Below are positions 9,017 to 17,362 of a stretch of DNA of 64,000 nt, one piece after another. This DNA comes from Bacillus sp. NTK071 (GTDB taxonomy: Bacteria > Bacillota > Bacilli > Bacillales > Guptibacillaceae), in assembly GCF_017303315.1 (NCBI RefSeq), contig NZ_JAFKOI010000007.1, forward strand, positions 124,001-188,000, given 5' to 3'. Numbering within the stretch: the first letter of the stretch is position 1; each line of letters begins with the position of its first letter. The notes beneath the pieces are model-generated. The model saw nothing but the letters and a program-made list of their open reading frames with translations. It was not told the origin of the DNA and made no database searches. The position numbers were made by a program, and so were the translations under genes.

Positions 9017-9179
9017 AGACTTCTCCTTTCCGATCGTAAAACACATGAATTTCCTATTCCAATCATTTCTTACTAGATTTTATTCGTATATCTAGTACCC
9101 TCCTTCTTTCTGAATTAACCAAAATATTCCGTTATATAATTTAACTTTAATAAAAAGGTATGTATCGCTCTATTAACTC

Positions 9180-9206
9180 AAAAAAAACCGACTACATGAG
9201 TCGATT
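9180..9206 (-). terminator. Terminator for the minus-strand small gene
   Basis: On the minus strand AATCGACT-CATGT-AGTCGGTT is followed by eight T. It supports transcription of the small ORF at 9252-9488. Confidence 0.75.
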
Positions 9207-9251
9207 TCAAAAAGCACTTTTTCATTTTAAACCCCGTTATATTCTTTTCAA

Positions 9252-9488
9252 TCATACTTCCAAATGGAGATTTTGTTTTGGAAGAGTGGGACGGGAATTC
9301 AATTTCAAAGTTGGGTCTCCAAATTCCATCGATTCAAGAATTTGTTCTTCTGAGAATCCAGTCATTTGTGAAATTTGACGAATATCTACTTTCTTCTTCG
9401 AAAGACGCTTAGACGACTGCACCGCCGATTGTGTCTGATAGTGCACCACTGAGTAACGGTGCGCAAAGGATCCTACAGAATGCTTCAC
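9252..9488 (-). CDS. Small protein with a sigma-70 region 3-like segment
   Basis: 78 residues, GTG start with AAAGGGGA nine bases upstream and a good terminator 46 bases past the stop, so it is probably a real gene. The stretch ISQMTGFSEEQILESMEFG (about residues 38-56) resembles the helix-turn-helix of region 3 of SigB/SigF-type sigma factors (IAE-L-x-SEEEVLEAMEMG). The usual regions 2 and 4 are absent. It may be a remnant of a sigma-factor gene or an independent small DNA- or RNAP-binding protein. The first 30 residues, rich in Ser, Gln and His, are unfamiliar. Resemblance is by eye and the function is unknown. Confidence 0.5.
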   Translation of the reverse strand: MKHSVGSFAHRYSVVHYQTQSAVQSSKRLSKKKVDIRQISQMTGFSEEQILESMEFGDPTLKLNSRPTLPKQNLHLEV

Positions 9489-9682
9489 AGCTCCATTCCC
9501 CTTTCACTATTGGTTAACCTGAACTCGTCCGAATTAACAGGATTACCGTTCCGATTCCCCTTCTTCAATAAACTAAACTGGGTAATCTGTCGGAAGATAT
9601 AGGATTGAAGCTGTGTGTATTAGTTGCAAACCCTCTCTATTTCTTGCTATCGTAATGTTCGGCGAAAAAGGAGGAATATTCA

Positions 9683-10519
9683 TTGAAAAAATCTCGAATA
9701 GGATTGTCACTCATTCTAGTTGTTATGATCGTACTTACAGCATGTACCTCAAACAACTCTCAAGAGAAAACAACAGCTTGGGGAATTATTCAAAAGGAAG
9801 GCACAATTGAGGTGGCTACTTCTGGTACACTGTATCCCACTTCATACCATGAACAAGAAACAAATGACCTAACCGGTTTTGATGTGGAAATTGTAAAAGA
9901 AGTAGCGAACCGTTTGGATTTAAACGTAGACTTTGTTGAAATGGGTTTCGATGGCATGCTAACAGCTGTGCAAACAGGTAAAGTGGATCTGGCTGCTAAC
10001 GATATCGGAATCACGGAAGAACGGAAAGAGAAATTTGCACTCTCTACACCTTATAAATTTTCATACGGTACGGCAATTGTTAGAAAAGACGATTTATCAG
10101 GAATAGAATCAATTAATGATTTAGAAGGAAAAAAAGCAGCTGGTGCTGCAACAACTAACTTTATGAAACTAGCTAAGAAAAAAGGCGCCGAAGAAGTTAT
10201 TTATGATAATGCTACAAATGAACAATATCTAAGAGACGTTGAAACTGGTCGCACCGATGTCATATTAAATGATGTTTATCTACAACGCCTAGCCTTAGCT
10301 GCATTTCCAGAACTAGACCTAACAATTCATCCAGATATTCAGTACATGCCAAGTGAAGGCGGTCTACTGATGAACAAAGAAAATGAACAATTAATTAAAG
10401 AAGTAAACAAAGTGATTAACAATATGCTAGAGGACGGAACAATTAGCGATTTATCAAAAGAATTCTTTAACGGAGCTGATGTAACCGAGCTCCCCGAGAA
10501 TATTGAATTTCAGAAATAA
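9683..10519 (+). CDS. Amino-acid ABC transporter substrate-binding lipoprotein
   Basis: 278 residues. A lipoprotein signal peptide ends in the lipobox LTAC, and the mature part is an SBP_bac_3 domain (TSGTLYPTSYHE, LTGFDVEIVKEVANRL, DLAANDIGITEERKEKFALS). It should bind a polar amino acid or cystine outside the membrane. The start is TTG at 9683 behind AAAAAGGAGG. No permease or ATPase gene lies nearby, so it is an orphan that must use a transporter encoded elsewhere, or act as a sensor component. A terminator follows the stop directly. Ligand specificity is not visible. Confidence 0.85.
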   Translation: MKKSRIGLSLILVVMIVLTACTSNNSQEKTTAWGIIQKEGTIEVATSGTLYPTSYHEQETNDLTGFDVEIVKEVANRLDLNVDFVEMGFDGMLTAVQTGKVDLAANDIGITEERKEKFALSTPYKFSYGTAIVRKDDLSGIESINDLEGKKAAGAATTNFMKLAKKKGAEEVIYDNATNEQYLRDVETGRTDVILNDVYLQRLALAAFPELDLTIHPDIQYMPSEGGLLMNKENEQLIKEVNKVINNMLEDGTISDLSKEFFNGADVTELPENIEFQK

Positions 10520-10524
10520 TAAGA

Positions 10525-10553
10525 AAAACCACACCAGTGAGGTGTGGTTTTCT
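10525..10553. terminator. Bidirectional terminator
   Basis: AAAACCACACC-AGTGA-GGTGTGGTTTT, serving both the binding protein (+) and the Ohr gene (-) that converge on it. Confidence 0.88.
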
Positions 10554-10556
10554 GCT

Positions 10557-10976
10557 TTATACAGCTTTTGTATTAATTTCTACGTCTACGTTGCCTCTAG
10601 TTGCTTTGGAGTAAGGACAAACTTGGTGAGCTTCTTTCGTAAGCATCTCGGCGTCTTCCTGGCTTACTCCGTTAATTTCAACAGTAAGTGTTACACCAAT
10701 CTTGAAGCCATTGTCCGACTCATCTTTCAATAAGCTAACATCGGCGGTTGTTTTCGAGTTAATATCTTTTTTCTTCTTACTTGCTACAAGATTTAATGCG
10801 CCATCATAACAAGCAGAATAAGCGGCAGCAAATAACTGTTCAGGATTGGAACCAGTTTCATCAGTTTTATCAGTTGGCATGACAAGATTGAAATCAATTA
10901 AACCATCTGAAGATTTTACTGTACCTTGACGTCCACCTTCTGCAGTTGCCTGGGAAGTAAATAATACGTTACTCAT
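10557..10976 (-). CDS. Organic hydroperoxide resistance protein (Ohr/OsmC family)
   Basis: Cytoplasmic thiol peroxidase of 139 residues that reduces organic hydroperoxides. The two redox Cys are in conserved settings: SACYDGALNLVA (about residue 60) and HQVCPYSKATRGNVDVEI near the C-terminus. The N-terminus SNVLFTSQATAEGGRQG is typical of Ohr. I place the start at 10976, where AGAAGGAGAT precedes the ATG, not at an in-frame codon nine residues upstream. No OhrR-type MarR gene is next to it. The upstream region has TACAATT half-sites but no clean OhrR palindrome. Confidence 0.9.
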   Translation of the reverse strand: MSNVLFTSQATAEGGRQGTVKSSDGLIDFNLVMPTDKTDETGSNPEQLFAAAYSACYDGALNLVASKKKKDINSKTTADVSLLKDESDNGFKIGVTLTVEINGVSQEDAEMLTKEAHQVCPYSKATRGNVDVEINTKAV

Positions 10977-11152
10977 TGAATACCATCTCCTTCTAATTTG
11001 CATACATCTGAATTGTACCCGTTCCTTATCTGTTCTTAAACATCGCAGAGTGCAAATCTATTTTTCATTCTATAAAAAGATTGATTTCCTTAAACTAAGG
11101 AAGTATCATAAAGTAAAAGAGAACATTCGTTCTATATTTTAAGGGGGATTTT

Positions 11153-11680
11153 ATGACTAAATCTGCATTGCTTATTATCGATGTTCAGAACGGTATGTTT
11201 CGAAGAGGATCATCGGTCTTTAATGATGCCAAACTGCTTTATAACCTTAAAAAGATTACTGCTTCTGCAAAAGCTGAACGTATGCCCATTTTCTATATTC
11301 AACATGAAACAATAGGAAAGCAACTCGATCGACATAGCGCTGAGTGGCAGCTCCACCCTTTCTTTAAAGTTGAAAAAGACGATGAGTTAATTTATAAAAC
11401 AACCCCTGACTCTTTTTATCGAACCGCTCTTGAAGAAAAGCTTCAAGAAAAACAAATACAGCATCTTGTCATCTCAGGAATTCAAACAGAAGTATGTGTA
11501 GATACAACGTGCCGAAGTGCCTTCAGTAAAGGGTTTACCACAAGTCTGATTCTGGATGCACATAGTACGTGGAGTACTTCTACGCTTACAGCTAAACAAG
11601 TTATCCAACATCATAACCATACCCTACAGTGGTTTACAAACATGCTGTCATCTGATGAATTTGTAGAAAGACCTAGGTAA
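11153..11680 (+). CDS. Isochorismatase-family cysteine hydrolase
   Basis: 175-residue Rossmann-like hydrolase. Family motifs are ALLIIDVQNGMF (catalytic Asp), LIYKTTPDSF (Lys) and VISGIQTEVCVDTTCRSAFSKGF with the nucleophilic Cys. Members cleave amide or vinyl ether bonds in small molecules such as nicotinamide or isochorismate; the substrate cannot be told here. AAGGGGGA precedes the ATG. It is convergent with the HAD gene and separated from it by about 30 bases. Confidence 0.85.
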   Translation: MTKSALLIIDVQNGMFRRGSSVFNDAKLLYNLKKITASAKAERMPIFYIQHETIGKQLDRHSAEWQLHPFFKVEKDDELIYKTTPDSFYRTALEEKLQEKQIQHLVISGIQTEVCVDTTCRSAFSKGFTTSLILDAHSTWSTSTLTAKQVIQHHNHTLQWFTNMLSSDEFVERPR

Positions 11681-11713
11681 TAAATTCTGACATATGATGT
11701 TAGAATCTCGTTT

Positions 11714-12397
11714 TTACGAATGCATCTTTTTGCATTGAGCTTTCCACTCATCTAGAACTAGAAGAATATCTAGTAAAGAATGAACAGAAGCACTCTCTTC
11801 CCCTTCACTAACCTGATCACCTTTTTTCCAGATCGTTTTTAATCCCGCAGACTTTGCGCCAATGATATCATTCTCATGATGATCCCCAACATATACAGCT
11901 TCATCTGGTTGAACATTCAGTCGTCCAAGAGCTCGTCGAAAGATCTCAGGATCAGGCTTCTTCACACCTTCTTCCTGTGAAATATGGACTGAATCAAAAT
12001 GACCTTCAATTCCAAGGGCCTGAAGATTTTTCAACTGAAAATCGGTTCTTCCATTAGAAATAAGTCCCATTAAGTAATTTTGATTTTCTAATGAGAGCAA
12101 TAGATCCCTCAACCCTTCATAAGGAATACAATGGAATTGGAAAAATTCAAGGTAATCGTCTAGTAATTCATCCGATGTAATGGCTAACTGATATTCTTCC
12201 ACAAGTTGCTTATATACCTCATCTTTCCATCTATACCCATTGTTATCTAGTTCAATAAAACGAGCGCAATAATCAGATTCATCTACCATTTCTAATTCCT
12301 TCGATAGCCTTTTATACTGATCATTTATGAACTTTTCCACAGATGCTATCCTGTTTAGCAGCGTCCCATCCAAATCAAATAGTACGGCTTTTATCAT
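11714..12397 (-). CDS. HAD-superfamily phosphatase
   Basis: About 227 residues. All four HAD motifs are visible: DLDGTLLNR (I), GLISNGR (II, with Asn-Gly after Ser), the Lys of GVKKPDPEIF (III) and VYVGDHHENDIIGAKSAG (IV). The helical cap between motifs I and II gives subclass I, as in pyrophosphatases and phosphoglycolate-type enzymes. The start is placed at 12397 (MIKAVLFDLDG); an in-frame ATG seven codons upstream is less likely. The substrate is unknown. Confidence 0.85.
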   Translation of the reverse strand: MIKAVLFDLDGTLLNRIASVEKFINDQYKRLSKELEMVDESDYCARFIELDNNGYRWKDEVYKQLVEEYQLAITSDELLDDYLEFFQFHCIPYEGLRDLLLSLENQNYLMGLISNGRTDFQLKNLQALGIEGHFDSVHISQEEGVKKPDPEIFRRALGRLNVQPDEAVYVGDHHENDIIGAKSAGLKTIWKKGDQVSEGEESASVHSLLDILLVLDEWKAQCKKMHS

Positions 12398-12573
12398 AAA
12401 CTCCAGTCCTTTCGCCAAACCCTATCCTTTACTTTCCTTGTTCATACAGTGAATTCCTGTTTTCGACTTCTACTTGCCTATCGATCTTAATTAGAATAAA
12501 TTTTCTAAATCTATTTACTTTTATGATAGCTTCTGTAAAATAGTTTCTTAGAATCATGAAGGGGGAGATCAGG

Positions 12574-13380
12574 TTGATACGAAGATTGACGGAAGAAGAT
12601 CATAATGAGTGCCTTTCTTTATTAACACCTTATGCTGCAGAAAATTTATTTATCATAGGTGACATCGAAGCCTTCGGGTATGATCAACCTTTCCAAAAGC
12701 TATGGGGTGACTTCACAGAGAATAACGAGCTGCGGGCAGTTCTTCTTAAATACGAAAGAAATTATATTCCATATGCACCTGGTGAATTCGATGCTAAAGG
12801 TTTCGCTGAAGTTATTTCACAAGATAGTGAATTCCTCATGATGTCCGGAATTAAACGAGTAACGAGCCAAATTCAACCACACATTTCACATCAACTTCGC
12901 TCTAGTAGAGAATTATTTTATGCGAAATGTGACAGCGTTGAAGCTCTCGCACTCGATGACCTACAAAAAGTGCAAACTGCTACCTTAGAAGATCTTGAGA
13001 AGATTCATACACTCCATCAGGGAATTGATGAATTTGAAACCGGTGAAACCTTAGAAGAAAAACGACGCAATCAGGAAAAAGGCGTGTCGAGGACTTATTA
13101 TATTGAACAGGATGGCAAGCCCGTTTCAGCTGCTTCCACCGCCGCAGAAAATTCAGAGTCCGCTATGGTCGTTGGTGTATGCACACTTGTAGACTACAAA
13201 CGAAAAGGCTTTGCAACACAATGTACCAGCAAGCTCTGTTATGACGTTCTATCTGAAGGGAAAGTCCTATGCCTGTTCTACGATAACCCAGAAGCTGGTA
13301 CGATCTATAAGCGAATTGGATTTCGTGATATCGAGAAGTGGATGATGGTTTCTTATGAAACACAATCAGTCATAGTTTAA
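12574..13380 (+). CDS. GNAT-family acetyltransferase, two-part
   Basis: About 268 residues. The C-terminal half holds the GNAT acetyl-CoA fold with VVGVCTLVDYKRKGFATQC (pyrophosphate loop) and LFYDNPEAGTIYKRIGF. The N-terminal 120 residues form an unfamiliar domain common in longer GNATs. I prefer the TTG at 12574 over the ATG at 12556, because GGGGGAGA lies at good spacing before the TTG and inside the longer form. It is a single gene with a strong terminator after it. The acetyl acceptor is unknown. Confidence 0.8.
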   Translation: MIRRLTEEDHNECLSLLTPYAAENLFIIGDIEAFGYDQPFQKLWGDFTENNELRAVLLKYERNYIPYAPGEFDAKGFAEVISQDSEFLMMSGIKRVTSQIQPHISHQLRSSRELFYAKCDSVEALALDDLQKVQTATLEDLEKIHTLHQGIDEFETGETLEEKRRNQEKGVSRTYYIEQDGKPVSAASTAAENSESAMVVGVCTLVDYKRKGFATQCTSKLCYDVLSEGKVLCLFYDNPEAGTIYKRIGFRDIEKWMMVSYETQSVIV

Positions 13381-13384
13381 CAAT

Positions 13385-13416
13385 GAGGTCCTCTTAAACA
13401 GGGGCCTCTTTTGTTT
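13385..13416 (+). terminator. Rho-independent terminator
   Basis: GAGGTCC/GGGCCTC stem followed by TTTTGTTTT just after the GNAT gene. Confidence 0.8.
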
Positions 13417-13475
13417 TCCCCCTCATTCTAGTAATCGTTTGTCAACAAGTAGTCACAAGTCAATGAAATTTTCGC

Positions 13476-13504
13476 TTGAGAAAGGTACTTAACTTTCCTA
13501 CTAT
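13476..13504 (+). promoter_or_regulatory. Sigma-A promoter for the FixH/YtkA lipoprotein gene
   Basis: TTGAGA, 17-base spacer, TACTAT. The roughly 90-base leader that follows contains a small CCTGTT-AC-AACAGG hairpin. Confidence 0.6.
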
Positions 13505-13592
13505 TAAGATGAGAGAATGTTTGCCTGTTACAACAGGTGGCCATACTGAAACTTAGATTAGAAATTGGCTCTGCTAAGGAGAGGAAAGAAGT

Positions 13593-14351
13593 ATGAAGAA
13601 AATAGGATCATGGGTATCTATCGTAAGCATTGCATTGGCTCTAGCTGCTTGCGGTCAGGATGAAAACGCAAATGAATCCAATAATACAACGACAGCTGAT
13701 GAAACTCAGGTTGAAACACTGGATGTCGCACTTGATACACCTGAAAAAGCTGAAGCAGGAGAAACGCTAACTTTTACAGCAACTGTTACTCAAGGCGATG
13801 AAAAAGTGGACGATGCAGATGAAGTGATGTTTGAAGTGTGGAAAGAAGGCTCGAAAGATGACAGCGAGATGATTGAGGCTTCTGTTGACGGTAAAGGGGT
13901 ATACTCCGCCGAAAAAGTGATTGAAAATGAAGGGAAATATTACGTTCAATCTCACGTTACAGCCCGCGATTTACATACTATGCCTAAAAACGAAATAATA
14001 ATCGGATCCGAAGACAACGCCACATCAGAGAGTGGCCATGAGCATCAGCATGAAAGCGAAGTGTCCATTCACCTTATGAAGCCTGATGAAATAAAGGCTG
14101 AAAAAGACGTTGATTTAATGGTTCACCTTCAGAAAAATGAAGAAGCATTAACAGAAGCGAACGTTCGCTTTGAAATCTCAAAAAATGGTAAAAAGAACGC
14201 TGAATGGGTTGATGCAGTAGAAATGAAAGATGGTGAATATGAAGGAACCACTTCTTTTAAAGAAGTTGGCGATTATACAGTGACCATACATGTAGAAAAC
14301 GATGAAGGCCTTCATGAACACACAGAAGAAAATGTAACAGTGACCCAATAA
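13593..14351 (+). CDS. Lipoprotein with two FixH/YtkA-like domains
   Basis: 252 residues: lipoprotein signal with lipobox LAAC (Cys about residue 20), an acidic Asn/Thr-rich linker, then two copies of an immunoglobulin-like YtkA/FixH domain. The copies start near VETLDVALDTPEKAEAGE and EVSIHLMKPDEIKAEKD and share E-A-x-V-x-F-E and G-x-Y-x-V/T patterns. A His-rich segment (SGHEHQHESE) lies between them and HEHTEEN near the end, so metal binding is plausible. It is anchored outside the membrane. Related single-domain proteins are linked to copper and cytochrome oxidase assembly, but no such genes are nearby. Internal duplication is the notable point. Confidence 0.8.
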   Translation: MKKIGSWVSIVSIALALAACGQDENANESNNTTTADETQVETLDVALDTPEKAEAGETLTFTATVTQGDEKVDDADEVMFEVWKEGSKDDSEMIEASVDGKGVYSAEKVIENEGKYYVQSHVTARDLHTMPKNEIIIGSEDNATSESGHEHQHESEVSIHLMKPDEIKAEKDVDLMVHLQKNEEALTEANVRFEISKNGKKNAEWVDAVEMKDGEYEGTTSFKEVGDYTVTIHVENDEGLHEHTEENVTVTQ

Positions 14352-14352
14352 G

Positions 14353-14386
14353 GAATATCCCCGATCTATTCAGATTGGGGATATTA
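14353..14386. terminator. Terminator between convergent genes
   Basis: AATATCCCCGATC/GATTGGGGATATT stem between the lipoprotein gene and tyrS; the T-tract is weak on both strands. Confidence 0.7.
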
Positions 14387-14389
14387 ACG

Positions 14390-15637
14390 TTAATTAAGTT
14401 TTAGCTTCTTAAATTTCCGCTTACCCACTTGAATAACTAGACCGTCTTCTATTTTTATTTCCTTGTGTATATCAGTTACTTTAACTTGATTTAGTTTAAT
14501 ACCACCGTTTTTCATCATACGCCTTACTTCACTTTTAGAAGGCATCATTCCAAGAGATGTCACAAGGTTAGGAACTGTGATGTTCCGTGCTCCATCCCAG
14601 TTTACTTCATCGATATCAGTAGGAAGCTTGTTTTGTTGGAACACCTGCTGAAATTGTTCTTCTGCCTGTTGAGCCAACTTTTTTCCGTGAAATATACGTA
14701 CAATCGTTTTCGCCAACTTCATCTTTACTGTCCTCGGATGAGTCTCTCCTCTTTCTAACTCTTGACGAACAGCCCGCTTTTCATCTAACGATAAGTCAGT
14801 TATAAGCTCTGTGTATCTTATGATTAATTTATCCGGAATCGACATGACTTTCCCGTACATCTCTGATGGTTTTTCTGTAATACCGATATAGTTTCCTTTT
14901 GATTTAGACATTTTTTCAACGCCGTCTAACCCTTCAAGCAATGGCATCATAATCACCACCTGCTTTTCCTTACCGAACTGCTCCTGAAGGTGTCTACCCA
15001 TTAGAACATTAAAATATTGATCATTACCTCCAATTTCGATATCACTTTCAAGGTGGATTGAGTCATAGCCTTGCATTAGCGGATAGAAAAATTCGTGAAG
15101 AGAGACGGGTTTATTCGCATTCATTCTCTTCTCAAAATCGTCTCGTTCCAATAAACGAGCTACAGTGATTTTTCCTGCTAGATGAATTACATCTTCAAAT
15201 TTCAACTCAGAAAGCCAATTGCCATTGTAATGCAGCTCGACTTTCGTTTCGTCTAGAACTCTTCCAAACTGTTCAAGGTATGTCTTTGCATTACGCTCAA
15301 CTTCCTCATCGGTTAATTGCACCCTTGCAGCAGACTTACCTGTTGGGTCTCCAATTTTTCCTGTAAAGTCGCCAATAATGAGCTGAATAATATGACCATT
15401 CTCTTGAAACTGGCGTAATTTATTCAAGACAACAGTGTGCCCAATATGAACGTCAGGTGCAGTTGGATCAAGTCCAAGTTTAACTTTCAGTGGTACGTTC
15501 GTAAGAAGGGACTTTGCAATTTTATGCTTCAGTTCATCTCCAGGAATGACTTCACTTGTAGCGTGCGTATAAACAGTATACTGCCTTTCCATTTCCTCTT
15601 TCTGCTGATCAGATAATTGATCCATAATTGCACTCAT
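14390..15637 (-). CDS. tyrS: Tyrosyl-tRNA synthetase (TyrZ-type)
   Basis: Charges tRNA-Tyr with tyrosine. It is a class I synthetase of 415 residues with HIGHT ([18 protein letters not shown]) and KMSKS ([13 protein letters not shown]) motifs and a C-terminal S4 RNA-binding domain ([15 protein letters not shown]). The HIGHT context and length match the TyrZ branch rather than the classic Bacillus TyrS (SLHIGHL). GGGAGGT precedes the ATG. It is controlled by a T-box leader with a UAC specifier and its own promoter, and ends at a terminator shared with the lipoprotein gene. Confidence 0.95.
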   Translation of the reverse strand: MSAIMDQLSDQQKEEMERQYTVYTHATSEVIPGDELKHKIAKSLLTNVPLKVKLGLDPTAPDVHIGHTVVLNKLRQFQENGHIIQLIIGDFTGKIGDPTGKSAARVQLTDEEVERNAKTYLEQFGRVLDETKVELHYNGNWLSELKFEDVIHLAGKITVARLLERDDFEKRMNANKPVSLHEFFYPLMQGYDSIHLESDIEIGGNDQYFNVLMGRHLQEQFGKEKQVVIMMPLLEGLDGVEKMSKSKGNYIGITEKPSEMYGKVMSIPDKLIIRYTELITDLSLDEKRAVRQELERGETHPRTVKMKLAKTIVRIFHGKKLAQQAEEQFQQVFQQNKLPTDIDEVNWDGARNITVPNLVTSLGMMPSKSEVRRMMKNGGIKLNQVKVTDIHKEIKIEDGLVIQVGKRKFKKLKLN

Positions 15638-15678
15638 TCCTGTCGACCTCCCATTTATTTGTTTTGTTCATGAACGAC

Positions 15679-15945
15679 AAAAAGCCACGTCCCCTTATTT
15701 AGTAGGGACGTGGCTTAACACGCGTTACCACCCTGATTGAAGACACTTCCGTCTTCCAGCTCGAATACGTTAACGGTTTTCCCGTTCCTGACTACTTCAT
15801 CACTTTCGTCAGGAAGGCTCTGAGGGGTAATTCACTGTTAGGCTGTACCAGTTTTCACCTTCCACTGGTTCTCTGACACTACTCACCATAACGCGCTACT
15901 GAATCCTCTTCTTTGCCTGTACATTATTTACGTTTCTTGAGTTTC
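15679..15945 (-). promoter_or_regulatory. T-box leader of tyrS
   Basis: On the minus strand it contains the T-box sequence AGGGTGGTAACGCG (15721-15734). This is followed by a strong terminator AAGCCACGTCCC/GGGGACGTGGCTTTTT (15679-15716). Upstream is a Stem I-like region with GGTGAAAACTGG and a specifier loop GAATTACCCC whose UAC (15827-15829) is a Tyr codon. Uncharged tRNA-Tyr should favour the antiterminator. Confidence 0.93.
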
Positions 15946-15950
15946 TAATA

Positions 15951-15979
15951 ACTTTAGCTTGTTTATTACTTCATGTCAA
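15951..15979 (-). promoter_or_regulatory. Promoter of the tyrS T-box transcript
   Basis: TTGACA (15974-15979) and TAAAGT (15951-15956) with a 17-base spacer on the minus strand. Confidence 0.75.
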
Positions 15980-16005
15980 ACAGTTTTTTGAAAATTTAAC
16001 TAACC

Positions 16006-16043
16006 CCAAAAAAAGCAGCAGTCATTGAAGCATGACCGCTGCT
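16006..16043 (-). terminator. Terminator after hemH
   Basis: GCAGCGGTCAT-GCTTC-AATGACTGCTGC followed by seven T on the minus strand. Confidence 0.88.
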
Positions 16044-16048
16044 CTTTC

Positions 16049-16984
16049 TTACTGCATATTCAATTCTTTTAGAACAACCGTAGTGATGACATCAATAAAT
16101 TCATCCTGTGCGTTTGGCATTTCAGGACGATAATAGTTTGCACCGATCTCATCGGTTACTACTTTACACTCGTAATCATTATCGAACAATACTTCAAGAT
16201 GATCGGCTACGAAACCTACAGGCGCATATACAAAAGAAGTATAACCCTGCTTTTCGTAAAGGTCTCTTGTTAGATCCTGAACATCTGGACCGATCCATGG
16301 ATCTGGTGTGTTCCCCTCACTTTGCCAACCGATGGCAACATTTTTAACACCAGATTCTTCAACGATAAGATTGGCTGTTTCCTTCAACTGATCTGGGTAA
16401 GGGTCACCGTTCGCAATAATTTTCTCAGGTAAGCTATGAGCTGAAACAATTAGAACGGCTTTTTCACGTTCTTGATCAGACATACCTTCGAAAATCGCCT
16501 TGATGCGTTTTGACCAGTATGAAATGAATTTCGGCTCATCATACCAGCTTTCAACAGAATGAATCACTGGTCCACCAATCTTCTCGGCTTCTTGCTTTGC
16601 ACGGCCATTGTACGATTTAATGCTGAACGTAGAGAAATGAGGCGCTAGAACAATACTAACAGCTTCTTCAATGCCATCATTGTGCATTTCTTGAACGGCA
16701 TCTTCTACGAAAGGCTCAATGTGCTTCAATCCAATATAGAGTTTAAATTCAATTTCATCCTGTACTTCATTAAGATGTGCTTCAAGACCTTTGGCTTGAT
16801 CTTCTGTTATTTTCGCAAGTGGAGAAATGCCTCCGATTGCTTTGTAACGATCCTTAAGGTCCGTTAATTGTTCTTCAGAGGGCTTACGACCGCGACGGAT
16901 ATGTGTATAATAACGTTCAATGTCCTCTTCTTTGTAAGGCGTTCCATATGCCATCACAAGTAATCCCATAGTTTTCTTAGCCAT
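16049..16984 (-). CDS. hemH: Coproporphyrin/protoporphyrin ferrochelatase
   Basis: Inserts Fe2+ into coproporphyrin III (the usual Gram-positive route) in haem synthesis; soluble, 311 residues. Key residues of the Bacillus enzyme are present: Tyr in [12 protein letters not shown], the catalytic His in [11 protein letters not shown] (about residue 183), the [16 protein letters not shown] segment with the metal-binding Glu, and [12 protein letters not shown]. In B. subtilis the gene sits in hemEHY; here neither hemE nor hemY is adjacent and the gene is monocistronic. A PerR/Fur-like box lies about 50 bases upstream, suggesting iron- or peroxide-linked control. Confidence 0.93.
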   Translation of the reverse strand: MAKKTMGLLVMAYGTPYKEEDIERYYTHIRRGRKPSEEQLTDLKDRYKAIGGISPLAKITEDQAKGLEAHLNEVQDEIEFKLYIGLKHIEPFVEDAVQEMHNDGIEEAVSIVLAPHFSTFSIKSYNGRAKQEAEKIGGPVIHSVESWYDEPKFISYWSKRIKAIFEGMSDQEREKAVLIVSAHSLPEKIIANGDPYPDQLKETANLIVEESGVKNVAIGWQSEGNTPDPWIGPDVQDLTRDLYEKQGYTSFVYAPVGFVADHLEVLFDNDYECKVVTDEIGANYYRPEMPNAQDEFIDVITTVVLKELNMQ

Positions 16985-17031
16985 GAATGTGTTCCCCTCT
17001 CATACCAAAATAATTTAAATCGAATATCTTT

Positions 17032-17046
17032 TTATAATCATTATCA
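17032..17046. promoter_or_regulatory. PerR/Fur-like box upstream of hemH
   Basis: On the minus strand the 15-mer TGATAATGATTATAA matches 14 of 15 positions of the PerR box TTATAATNATTATAA and 13 of 15 of the Fur core TGATAATNATTATCA. It lies 48 bases ahead of the hemH ATG. Confidence 0.6.
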
Positions 17047-17277
17047 TCTAGTTGCCAGTATACCTTTTTTTCTCAAAGGAATCAAAGATAACTGACTGCA
17101 AAATCGCAACGTTTTGTGTCATTCCTATTGAACCAAACCTTTATGTATAATGCCACTTCTGATGCGTTTCCTTACTCAGTATAGCGAACTATGTTCGTTC
17201 TGTCTTTCCCCCAATGCTAGATCAGTTTCATCCTCCCCTACTACAGGTGCTTTCATACTTTTTTATGGTAGTAAGGT

Positions 17278-17319
17278 AGTGAAGTGGGGGTCAGGCTCGA
17301 GCCTGACCCCCACTTCACT
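17278..17319. repeat. Perfect 42-bp palindrome
   Basis: Each 21-base arm, read from the outside, is AGTGAAGTGGGGGTCAGGCT plus C, with no spacer and no mismatch. It lies in the gap between hemH and the 17.4-kb stress-like gene, followed by A6 on the + strand and next to a separate terminator. No gene needs it as a terminator. Confidence 0.9.
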
Positions 17320-17353
17320 AAAAAAACTACGCAAACACTGTTTGCGTAGTTCT
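17320..17353 (-). terminator. Terminator of the 17.4-kb minus-strand gene
   Basis: AACTACGCAAA/TTTGCGTAGTT 11-bp stem followed by T7 on the minus strand. Confidence 0.85.
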
Positions 17354-17362
17354 ACTTTCTGT

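Noticed and set aside
9500-9680. T-box or S-box leader ahead of the amino-acid binding lipoprotein
   Set aside because: No T-box sequence, no S-box core and no terminator before the TTG start; only a weak GATTACC/GGTAATC pairing.
10557-11152. OhrR operator upstream of the Ohr gene
   Set aside because: Only scattered TACAATT half-sites occur; the paired palindrome of OhrR is missing and there is no marR-type gene nearby.
17278-17319. Palindrome considered as the terminator of the 17.4-kb gene
   Set aside because: A separate 11-bp hairpin with T7 (17320-17353) lies closer to the gene and fits that role; the palindrome lies beyond it.
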